Both the position numbers and the translations under genes were made by a program. A stretch of 6,338 bases of DNA from an uncultured Bacillota bacterium (GTDB taxonomy: Bacteria > Bacillota > Clostridia > Oscillospirales > Oscillospiraceae): assembly GCA_937890735.1 (NCBI GenBank), contig CALACZ010000093.1, positions 1-6,338 of the forward strand. Reading direction: 5' to 3'. The notes under the pieces are model-generated. The model ran no database searches and was not told the DNA's origin. It saw only the letters and a program-made list of their open reading frames with translations. Shown here one piece after another: positions 1 through 5,975 of the stretch (within the stretch, counting starts at the first letter, position 1; each line of letters begins with the position of its first letter).

Positions 1-386
1 CCAAAACGGACGGCGATACTGCGGCGCTGCGCGAAAAATTCACCGCGGGCGCGGGCTTTGACGTTGTGTTCGAGACGGCGGGCAACCGCGTCACGGCGGC
101 GCAGACCAGCGAGCTGGTCGGGCGCGGCGGCGTGATCGTTGTGGTCGGCAACGTCCTCGGCGAGGTCGCGTTCAGCTTCCGCAATCTCTACCTCAACGAG
201 GCGGAGGTGCGCGCGGTGTTCCGCTACCGCAATATGTTCCCCGAGATCATCCAGCAGGTCGCCGCCGGGCGCATCGACGTATCGGGCGTTGCGTCAGACG
301 TGTTCAGCTTTGACGACACGCAGACGGCGTTCGAGCGCGCGATGAACAATAAGGCAGAAGTCGTCAAGGCTGTCATTAAACTATAA
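1..386 (+). CDS. Zinc-type medium-chain (MDR) polyol/sugar dehydrogenase, C-terminal part only
   Basis: The reading frame is open from the window edge (first whole codon at 3) to the TAA at 384-386, giving 127 residues without the start, so the gene is cut by the window and not broken. What is visible is the second half of the Rossmann domain and the C-terminal strand of the MDR fold: a GFDVVFETAGN segment, then GGVIVVVGN, then FRYRNMFPEIIQQVAAGRID, and a terminal AFERAMNNKAEVVKAVIKL. The FRY-x-N-x-(F/Y)P segment followed by 'aGRID' is typical of sorbitol/xylitol/L-iditol dehydrogenases, which oxidise polyols to ketoses with NAD+. The catalytic zinc ligands and the dinucleotide glycine motif lie outside the window, so metal and cofactor cannot be checked. 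It is followed after 27 nt by the RpiB-like gene and is probably in the same operon. The substrate is unknown. Confidence 0.85.
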   Translation, partial: KTDGDTAALREKFTAGAGFDVVFETAGNRVTAAQTSELVGRGGVIVVVGNVLGEVAFSFRNLYLNEAEVRAVFRYRNMFPEIIQQVAAGRIDVSGVASDVFSFDDTQTAFERAMNNKAEVVKAVIKL

Positions 387-413
387 CGCAAAAAATATAA
401 AGGAGAAAACACT

Positions 414-887
414 ATGAAGGTCGCATTGGGAGCTGACCCGCTTGGCTTTGAGCTCAAGCAGAAAGTCAAAAAGCATCTGGAAGACAAGGGCTACGAGATC
501 ATCGACGTCGGCACGCTGTCGGCGGACGCGCCGGTTCTGTACATTGAGGCGTCCGACAACGTCTGCAAGGAGATCCTTGCCGGGCGCGCGGAGCGGGGCA
601 TCGTGTTCTGCGGCACGGGCATGGGCGTGAGCATCGTGGCGAATAAGCACAAGGGCATCTACTGCGCCGTGGTCGAGAGCCAGTGGGCGGCGCGCGAGTG
701 CCGCGTGGTCAACGACGCGAACGTGCTGGCGCTCGGCGGACGCATTTTCGGCGAGAGCATGGCGAACGATGTCGCCGATACGTTCCTGGAAACGCCGTGG
801 TGCGCCAACTCCCCGGAGTCGCGCCGCGTGAATCTCGGCAATCTCCTCAAAAAGGTCTACGTGCTTGAGGAAGAAAACTTTCAGTAA
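414..887 (+). CDS. Divergent RpiB/LacAB-family sugar (phosphate) isomerase
   Basis: This is a 157-residue cytosolic aldose-ketose isomerase of the RpiB/LacA/LacB fold, of normal family length. AGGAG at 401-405 lies 8 nt before the ATG and fixes the start. Conserved parts are GADPLGFELK at 6-15, the anion-hole loop FCGTGMGVSIVANK at 65-78 with Cys66 (the catalytic base position in E. coli RpiB), and NDANVLALGGR at 100-110. Against E. coli RpiB (sequence from memory) the numbering is almost identical, but three functional positions differ: the DH-x-G His10 is Pro9, the ring-opening His99 is Val99, and phosphate-contacting Arg133 has no arginine at its position, while an Arg equivalent to 137 remains (Arg137/Arg138). 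The 'DYP' motif is also replaced by APVLYIEA at 39-46. Ribose 5-phosphate is therefore an unlikely substrate. A short open-chain tetrose derivative, as for EryI/DerI-type or SqwI-type isomerases, fits better, but this is inference. Confidence 0.87.
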   Translation: MKVALGADPLGFELKQKVKKHLEDKGYEIIDVGTLSADAPVLYIEASDNVCKEILAGRAERGIVFCGTGMGVSIVANKHKGIYCAVVESQWAARECRVVNDANVLALGGRIFGESMANDVADTFLETPWCANSPESRRVNLGNLLKKVYVLEEENFQ

Positions 888-902
888 ACGGAGGCAGCAG
901 CT

Positions 903-1880
903 ATGCAGGTCAATACGGTTTTAGGTCCAGTATCCACAAAGGAGCTCGGCTACACGCTCATGCACGAGCATGTCATGATCGCGGACCGCGCGATGCGCGC
1001 AGCCTGGCCCGAGTGGATCGATCTTGAAGAGTTTTATGACTATGCCGAGCGCTATATCGCGCGCGGCAAGCGCCACGGCGTGCAGACCATCGTGGATGTG
1101 ACGCCGTTCCAGCTCGGGCGTGACGCATCTGTTATTCGGAACGTTGCCGAGCGGGCGCAGATCAACATCATCGCCGCGACGGGCTTTTTCTGGGCGCCGG
1201 CGATCGTGCTGTGCGACAAATCCGCCGATTTTATGACCAAAATGCTTGTGCGCGATCTGGAGAAGGGCATGGAGGGCACGGATGTGAAGGCGGGCGCCAT
1301 CAAATGCGGCACGTCCGGCGACGCACTGACGGAGCTGGACGAGCGTATTTTCACCGCCACGGTGCAGGCGCACCAGCAGACCGGCGCGCCGATCCTGACG
1401 CATTCGTCCTCCAAACAGGGCGCGCTGGCGCAGATGGAGTTCTTTGACCGTTTCGCAGGTCTTGATCACAGCAAGATCGTGATCGGGCACGTCGGCGACC
1501 ATGACGACGTGGACTTCCTCGAGAGCGTCGCGGACGCAGGTTATCTCATCGGCGAGGACCGTCTGGGCGTTGACCGCCGGCACCCCGACCAGCTCGCGTC
1601 GGAGACGCGCGTGGAAAATATCATTGCGCTCTGGAAGCGCGGCAAGCTCGATCAGATCGCCATGGCGCACGACGCGTCGATCTACATCGACTACTGGGAG
1701 GGCAAAAAGGACCTCGGCTGCCCGTGGGATATGATCCGCGAGTTCGATACCGAAAAGCTGGAGTTCCAGTTCGGCTTTATCTCCGAGTTCGTTGTGCCGC
1801 GACTGCTGGCTGCCGGTATGACGCAGGCGGATATTGACCAGCTTCTCATTGCAACGCCCCGCAGGTTCTTTGAGGCGTAA
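903..1880 (+). CDS. Phosphotriesterase (PTE)-family binuclear metallohydrolase, probable lactonase
   Basis: This is a 325-residue amidohydrolase-superfamily TIM barrel of the phosphotriesterase-related family, close to the usual family length. GGAGG at 890-894 sets the ATG start, 15 nt after the isomerase stop. The full binuclear metal site is present: HxH at His21/His23 (LMHEHV), the bridging lysine expected to be carboxylated at Lys134 (GAIKCG), His167 (ILTHSS), His196 (IGHVGD) and Asp257 (MAHDAS). The 29-residue spacing between His167 and His196 equals that between His201 and His230 of the Pseudomonas PTE. The family motif IGEDRLGVDR follows strand 6. Relatives in sugar operons are usually lactonases, including enzymes acting on phosphorylated furanose lactones, so the likely role is opening a sugar lactone made by one of the neighbouring dehydrogenases. 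There is no signal peptide, so it should act in the cytosol. The exact substrate is unknown; another ester or an amide cannot be excluded. Confidence 0.9.
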   Translation: MQVNTVLGPVSTKELGYTLMHEHVMIADRAMRAAWPEWIDLEEFYDYAERYIARGKRHGVQTIVDVTPFQLGRDASVIRNVAERAQINIIAATGFFWAPAIVLCDKSADFMTKMLVRDLEKGMEGTDVKAGAIKCGTSGDALTELDERIFTATVQAHQQTGAPILTHSSSKQGALAQMEFFDRFAGLDHSKIVIGHVGDHDDVDFLESVADAGYLIGEDRLGVDRRHPDQLASETRVENIIALWKRGKLDQIAMAHDASIYIDYWEGKKDLGCPWDMIREFDTEKLEFQFGFISEFVVPRLLAAGMTQADIDQLLIATPRRFFEA

Positions 1881-1890
1881 GGAGGCGGCT

Positions 1891-2946
1891 ATGGCAGATA
1901 CGATGAAGGCGGTCGCCGTATTCGCACCCGGCGACGTGCGCGTTGTGACCGATGTGCCGATCCCCGAACCGGGCGATTATGAGGTGCTGGTAAAGGTGAT
2001 GTACTGCGGCTTCTGCAACGGCAGCGATTTTCAGATCATCAACAACACCATGGAAAAATCCGAGGGCTTGCAGGATTATCCCACCATTCTCGGGCATGAG
2101 GGCTCGGCGTATGCCGTGAAGCTCGGCAAAAAGGTCCGCCATATCCAGCTCGGTGACCGCTTTATCCACAATAATCTCCGTCCCGACGTCGGCAACGGCT
2201 ACACCAAGACCTACGGCGGCATGGCGGAATACGGTCTGGTCGCGGACCATCAGGCGATGCTGGAGGACGGCTACACCGTCGATCAGCTCCCGTTCTACAA
2301 AAAGTTCCACAAGTTTCCGCGCGAGATGCGCTTTGAGGACGGCGCGATGCTGCTCTCGCTCAGCGAAAGCCTGAGCGCGGTGCGCAATTTCGGCGTGAAG
2401 GCGGGAAGCACCGTGCTCATCTTCGGCGCAGGTCCGATGGGCACGGCGGTGGCGACGTATTGTAAGCTCGAGGGCGCGGCGTATGTTGCGATCGTGGATA
2501 ACCAGCCCACGCGTCTGGAAAATGCAAAGCGCATTGCCAGGGTCGATCAGACGATCAACTTTGACGAGCAGCCGGTCGAGCTCGCGGTCGGTGAACGCCG
2601 CTTTGACGTGGCGATCGACGCCGTCGGCGCGACAGCGGTCCTCTATCAGGCGTCGGCGCTCCTCAAGCCCTACGGCGTGGTCGGTTCGATGGGCGTTCTG
2701 AAAAAGAACGACCTGCTCATCAACGCCAGCCGCCTGAAAAACAACACCAGCGTCCATATGCTGAACTTCCCGTTTGACGAGTACGGCGCGGCGATGGATC
2801 AGAACATCGACTACATCGTGAGCGGTAAGATCGATCCCGCGGATTTCTATTCACACATCGTGCCGATCGACGAGATCCATAAGGCGATGGAGCTGGTACG
2901 CACCAAGCAGGCGCTCAAGGTCATCCTGAAAATAGCGGACGAATAA
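1891..2946 (+). CDS. Zinc-dependent MDR dehydrogenase (threonine/sorbitol dehydrogenase-like) without structural-zinc loop
   Basis: This is a 351-residue protein. GGAGG at 1881-1885 directly follows the upstream stop codon and selects the ATG at 1891; an in-frame ATG at 1834 lies inside the upstream gene and has no ribosome binding site. The N-terminal GroES-like domain carries the catalytic-zinc ligands Cys42 (CGFCNGSD), His69/Glu70 (LGHEG) and probably Glu159 in the position of the usual 'EP' motif (SLSESLSAV). The four-cysteine structural-zinc loop normally found around residues 90-115 has no cysteine at all here. The Rossmann motif is GAGPMG at 179-184, and Asp203 at the end of the second strand suggests NAD(H). 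It probably oxidises a secondary alcohol of a sugar or polyol, or a sugar hemiacetal to a lactone, which would feed the adjacent PTE-like hydrolase. The substrate cannot be predicted from the sequence. It is a different MDR branch from the partial enzyme at the window start. Confidence 0.88.
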   Translation: MADTMKAVAVFAPGDVRVVTDVPIPEPGDYEVLVKVMYCGFCNGSDFQIINNTMEKSEGLQDYPTILGHEGSAYAVKLGKKVRHIQLGDRFIHNNLRPDVGNGYTKTYGGMAEYGLVADHQAMLEDGYTVDQLPFYKKFHKFPREMRFEDGAMLLSLSESLSAVRNFGVKAGSTVLIFGAGPMGTAVATYCKLEGAAYVAIVDNQPTRLENAKRIARVDQTINFDEQPVELAVGERRFDVAIDAVGATAVLYQASALLKPYGVVGSMGVLKKNDLLINASRLKNNTSVHMLNFPFDEYGAAMDQNIDYIVSGKIDPADFYSHIVPIDEIHKAMELVRTKQALKVILKIADE

Positions 2947-2976
2947 GTAAATGTTCCCGGCAACGGGAACGTTTAC
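2947..2976 (+). repeat. 13-bp intergenic hairpin with GCAA tetraloop
   Basis: The left arm at 2947-2959 (gtaaatgttcccg) pairs along its full length with the right arm at 2964-2976 (cgggaacgtttac), with one G-U pair (2952/2971) and a four-base GCAA (GNRA-type) loop. It begins at the first base after the dehydrogenase stop codon. No T-run follows, so it is not a typical intrinsic terminator. It could stabilise the 3' end of the upstream mRNA, cause partial attenuation, or, as DNA, be an operator palindrome for a repressor. Confidence 0.75.
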
Positions 2977-3001
2977 GATGAAATGTAAGCGATTACATAA
3001 T
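2972..3001 (+). promoter_or_regulatory. Weak candidate internal promoter over the cre-like site
   Basis: TTTACG at 2972-2977 (4/6 to TTGACA) and CATAAT at 2996-3001 (5/6 to TATAAT) are separated by 18 bases in the only AT-rich stretch of the operon. The cre-like palindrome fills most of the spacer and touches the -10 box, an arrangement suited to repression. The expected start would fall at about 3008, giving a very short leader next to the ribosome binding site, so the call is weak. Confidence 0.3.
2984..2997. promoter_or_regulatory. cre-like operator (CcpA or other LacI-family repressor site)
   Basis: TGTAAGCGATTACA matches every position of the catabolite-responsive element consensus TGWAANCGNTNWCA. 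It is a near-perfect palindrome with the central CG typical of LacI-family operators. It lies 23 bases upstream of the transketolase start in a non-coding gap. CcpA would give carbon catabolite repression of the downstream genes by road-block or by promoter occlusion. A pathway-specific LacI-family repressor could bind the same kind of site. Confidence 0.6.
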
Positions 3002-3007
3002 AAAAAT

Positions 3008-3013
3008 GGGAGG
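3008..3013 (+). promoter_or_regulatory. Ribosome binding site deciding the transketolase N-subunit start
   Basis: GGGAGG lies 6 nt before the ATG at 3020. The same frame has earlier ATGs at 2951 and 2978, but the first lies within the hairpin, neither has a Shine-Dalgarno sequence, and the 23 extra residues they would add do not resemble the family N-terminus. The start at 3020 is therefore preferred. Confidence 0.85.
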
Positions 3014-3019
3014 TATTCC

Positions 3020-3874
3020 ATGCTGACAAAAGAAGAAACGCTGGAGCTTCGCCGCTTTGCGAAAAAGATCCAGATCGAGACTATGAAAACCATCGCCAGC
3101 ATCGGCGTGGGGCACGTCGGCGGCTCGCTGTCGATCGCCGAGGTACTGGCGGTGCTGTACGGTAAGCAGCTCAGGCACGACCCCAAGCAGCCGCGCTGGG
3201 AGGGGCGCGACTGGCTGGTCGTCTCCAAGGGGCACGCAGGTCCGGCGGTATACTCCACGCTCGCGCTGCGCGGCTTTTTCCCGATGGAGCAGCTCCTGAC
3301 GCTCAACAGCCCCGGCACGATGCTCCCCAGCCACTGCGACCGCAACCGCACCACCGGCATCGACATCACAACGGGCTCGCTCGGTCAGGGCGCGTCGTCG
3401 GCAGCGGGCGTTGCCAAGGCGTTCAAGATCGACGGCAAGAGCAATAACGTCTACCTCATCCTCGGCGACGGCGAGATCGAGGAGGGACAGGTCTGGGAGA
3501 TGGCGCTGTTCGCCGGACACCACAAGCTCTCGAACCTCATCGCCTTTGTGGATAACAACCATATGCAGATCGATGGCACGGTGGAAAGCCTGTGCTCCAT
3601 GGACCATATCGCGGAAAAATTCGCCGCCTTCGGCTGGTACGCGCAGTGCGTGAACGGGCACGATGTGGCAGCGATCGACGCGGCGGTCGACGCTGCCAAG
3701 GCAGAGCCGGAGCGCCCGAGCGTGATTGTGCTGGATACCATCAAGGGTCACGGCTGGAGCAAGACCGCAGGTCAGGTGGGCAGCCACAGCCGGAACGTGA
3801 CCGCCGAGGACCTTGCGGACGCGCTTGCCGAAATGCAGGCGGCACTGGATGAACTGGGGGAGGAAAGCAAATGA
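3020..3874 (+). CDS. Transketolase, N-terminal (TPP pyrophosphate-binding) subunit
   Basis: This 284-residue protein is the first half of a split transketolase, as is common in Clostridia and archaea. With its partner it moves a two-carbon ketol unit from a ketose to an aldose acceptor using thiamine diphosphate and a divalent metal. Visible motifs are GHVGGSLS at 31-38 with the conserved active-site His32, KGHAGPAVYSTLA at 70-82, ITTGSLGQG at 116-124, and the TPP motif beginning GDGE at 149-152 and ending in NN at 179-180. The length is normal for the split subunit. The start at 3020 is set by its ribosome binding site. The gene ends in an ATGA overlap with the C-terminal subunit, so the two are translationally coupled and should be made in equal amounts. 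In this operon it probably serves a dedicated catabolic route and not the general pentose phosphate pathway. Confidence 0.93.
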   Translation: MLTKEETLELRRFAKKIQIETMKTIASIGVGHVGGSLSIAEVLAVLYGKQLRHDPKQPRWEGRDWLVVSKGHAGPAVYSTLALRGFFPMEQLLTLNSPGTMLPSHCDRNRTTGIDITTGSLGQGASSAAGVAKAFKIDGKSNNVYLILGDGEIEEGQVWEMALFAGHHKLSNLIAFVDNNHMQIDGTVESLCSMDHIAEKFAAFGWYAQCVNGHDVAAIDAAVDAAKAEPERPSVIVLDTIKGHGWSKTAGQVGSHSRNVTAEDLADALAEMQAALDELGEESK

Positions 3875-4836
3875 GTATTCAGGTCTGTGCAGAGATCAAA
3901 AAAGACGCCGTGGATATGCGCGACGCATATTGCAGCTCGCTCATCCGTCTGGCGGACGAAGACGAGCGGATCATTGCGCTCGACGCCGATCTCATGGGCG
4001 CAATGGGCACAAAGCCCTTTGAAAAGAAATATCCCGAACGCACGGTGAACTGCGGCATTCAGGAGGCGAACATGGTGGGCGTCGCCTGCGGGATGTCCGC
4101 GGCGGGCAAGGTCCCGTTTGCGCACACCTTTGCACCGTTTATGACGCGCCGCGCGTGCGACCAGATCTTCATGTCCGGCGCGTATGCCAAGATGAACGTG
4201 AAGCTCGTCGGCTCTGACCCCGGCATCACCGCCCAGCTCAACGGCGGCACGCATATGCCGTTTGAGGATATGGGCATCATGCGCCTGATCCCGGAGATGA
4301 CGGTCCTTGAGCCGACGGATGTGTCCATGCTGGAGGATCTGATGCCGCAGATCGCGGCGCAGTACGGCATGGTGTATATGCGCCTGGTGCGCAAGGAGGT
4401 CCAGCAGGTCTACGCGCGCGGCTCGCAGTTTACCATCGGCAAGGCGGTCCGTGTGCGCGAGGGCAGCGACGCGACGATCATCGCCAGCGGCTTCTGCGTG
4501 GCGGAAGCCATCCGCGCGGCGGAGCTTCTGGCGCAGGAGCGCATCGGCGTCCGCATTCTGGATATGTTCACCTGGAAGCCGCTCGACCGCGAGGCAATTT
4601 TGTCGGCGGCAGCCGAGACGGGCGCGATCGTGACGGCGGAGAATCACAACGTCATCAACGGTCTCGGCGCGGCGGTGGCGGAGGTGCTCGTGCGCGAGCG
4701 TCCCGTGCCGGTGGAGATGGTCGGCGTGCAGGATGAGTTCGGCGAGGTCGGAAAGCTGCCGTATCTCGCCGAGCGCTTCGGGCTGAAGGCTGAGAACATC
4801 GCGGACGCCGTGCGCTGCGTGCTGAAGCGCAAATAA
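3871..4836 (+). CDS. Transketolase, C-terminal (pyrimidine-binding) subunit
   Basis: This 321-residue protein is the second half of the split transketolase. Its ATG overlaps the stop of the N-subunit by 4 nt (ATGA). It contains the pyrimidine-binding domain, with ALDADLMGAMGT at 36-47 and GIQEANMVGVACGMSA at 62-77, where Glu65 is the glutamate that activates the TPP aminopyrimidine. FAPFMTRRACDQI at 87-99 and GGTHMPFEDMGIMR at 125-138 follow. RLVRKE at 171-176 lies where transketolases carry the arginine that contacts the sugar phosphate, so at least one phosphorylated partner substrate (for example glyceraldehyde 3-phosphate as acceptor) is plausible. The C-terminal transketolase domain follows (about 190-321). 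Together the halves make 605 residues, somewhat shorter than fused transketolases and normal for split ones. The donor sugar cannot be told from the sequence. Confidence 0.93.
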   Translation: MSIQVCAEIKKDAVDMRDAYCSSLIRLADEDERIIALDADLMGAMGTKPFEKKYPERTVNCGIQEANMVGVACGMSAAGKVPFAHTFAPFMTRRACDQIFMSGAYAKMNVKLVGSDPGITAQLNGGTHMPFEDMGIMRLIPEMTVLEPTDVSMLEDLMPQIAAQYGMVYMRLVRKEVQQVYARGSQFTIGKAVRVREGSDATIIASGFCVAEAIRAAELLAQERIGVRILDMFTWKPLDREAILSAAAETGAIVTAENHNVINGLGAAVAEVLVRERPVPVEMVGVQDEFGEVGKLPYLAERFGLKAENIADAVRCVLKRK

Positions 4837-4853
4837 GGAGGGAGCAGACTGCC

Positions 4854-5975
4854 ATGAAACCGTTCCGTCTTGTCCCCACGATCGCGGAATATCCCGATTT
4901 TGCGTCGTTTGCCGCCGCCGAGGCGCTGGACGCGCAGGATCTGATCTTAACGAACGAATATATCTATGCCCCGGTCATCGAATCGCTGGGGCTTGGCTGC
5001 CAGACGCTGTTTCAGGAGAAATTCGGCGGCGGCGAGCCGACCGATACCATGGTGGACGCCATCCTGCAGGAACTCTCCGGGCGCAGCTTCCGCCGCATCG
5101 TGGCGGTCGGCGGCGGCACGATCATCGACATCGCCAAGGTGCTCTGCGTGGCAGAGCCGGGCGCGGTGACGGATGACCTGTACGCCAAAATGCCGGAGCT
5201 TCAAAAGCACCACGAGCTCATCATCGTGCCCACAACGTGCGGCACGGGCAGCGAGGTGACGAACATCTCCATCATCAACCGCACGCGCCTGGGCGTGAAG
5301 CAGGGGCTCGTGTCCGTGCAGATGTACGCCGATCAGGCGGCGCTTATCAGCCAGATGCTCATGAGCCTGCCCTACGGCGTGTTTGCAACGTCGTCCATCG
5401 ACGCGATGATCCACGCCGTGGAGAGCTATCTGTCGCCGAACGGCTGCGCCATCTCCGAGCTGTTCGCCGAAAAGGCACTGCACGTCATCCTGCACGCGTG
5501 GCAGGAGGCGGTCAAGCAGGGCGGTGGGGATAGCTGGAAGCAGTCCGCCGCCGGGCTGCTGCGCGCGTCGGACTTTGCGGGCGTTGCCTTTGGCTACGCC
5601 GGCTGCGCGGCGGTGCACGCGCTGAGCTATCCGCTCGGCGGAACGTATCACGTCGCTCACGGCGAGTCCAACCAGGCGATGTTCGCGGGCGTGATGCAGA
5701 TGTACGCCAAAAAAGCGCCCCACGGCAAGCTGGAGCAGCTTGAAGCGCTGCTCGCGTCCATTCTGGGCGTCCAGCCGCAGATCGCCATGCAGGCGCTCTA
5801 TACGCTCATGGAGGACATCCTGCCCCGCAAACCGCTGCACCAGTACGGCGTAAAGCCGGAGGAGCTGGAGGTGTTTACCGACAACGTCCTGCAAACGCAG
5901 CAGCGCCTGCTCGGCAACAATTACGTTCCCCTCGACCGGCAGGAGATCCTGGAGATCTACCGCTCGGTATACTAA
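4854..5975 (+). CDS. Iron-dependent (group III) alcohol dehydrogenase, 4-hydroxybutyrate dehydrogenase/sulfoacetaldehyde reductase-like
   Basis: This 373-residue protein is of normal length for the Fe-ADH family. The GGAGGGAG at 4837-4844 follows the transketolase stop directly and supports the ATG at 4854. Motifs are GGGTIIDIAK at 86-95 (dinucleotide binding) and PTTCGTGSEVTN at 126-137. The metal ligands are Asp183, His187, His255 and His269, with the 4- and 14-residue spacings seen in FucO. Along its whole length it resembles Clostridium kluyveri 4-hydroxybutyrate dehydrogenase as I remember that protein: shared FQEK, GLGEP/GGGEP, PTTCGTGSEVTN, AVHALSYP(I/L)GG and QQRLL-x-NNY. That branch reduces short aldehydes carrying an acidic group, such as succinic semialdehyde, and as I recall it includes the sulfoacetaldehyde reductases SarD/TauF. 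Here it most likely reduces the short aldehyde released by the transketolase and recycles NADH. The substrate is inferred. Confidence 0.9.
   Translation: MKPFRLVPTIAEYPDFASFAAAEALDAQDLILTNEYIYAPVIESLGLGCQTLFQEKFGGGEPTDTMVDAILQELSGRSFRRIVAVGGGTIIDIAKVLCVAEPGAVTDDLYAKMPELQKHHELIIVPTTCGTGSEVTNISIINRTRLGVKQGLVSVQMYADQAALISQMLMSLPYGVFATSSIDAMIHAVESYLSPNGCAISELFAEKALHVILHAWQEAVKQGGGDSWKQSAAGLLRASDFAGVAFGYAGCAAVHALSYPLGGTYHVAHGESNQAMFAGVMQMYAKKAPHGKLEQLEALLASILGVQPQIAMQALYTLMEDILPRKPLHQYGVKPEELEVFTDNVLQTQQRLLGNNYVPLDRQEILEIYRSVY

Noticed and set aside
1834..1890. Upstream ATG for the second MDR dehydrogenase
   Set aside because: It lies within the end of the PTE-family gene without a ribosome binding site; the ATG at 1891 has GGAGG and gives the normal family N-terminus.
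2947..2976. Intrinsic terminator inside the operon
   Set aside because: The stem is strong but is followed by gatgaaatg without a T-run, so it was recorded as a hairpin only.
2951..3019. 23-residue N-terminal extension of the transketolase N-subunit from the ATG at 2951
   Set aside because: The segment consists of the hairpin and the cre-like site, has no ribosome binding site, and a proper GGGAGG precedes the ATG at 3020.
3772..4647. Long minus-strand frame over the transketolase C-subunit
   Set aside because: Antisense shadow of a well-supported gene; composition (Arg, His, Asp, Ala) reflects codon bias in a GC-rich gene. The similar frames at 921-1670, 1846-2757 and 2993-3787 were dropped for the same reason.
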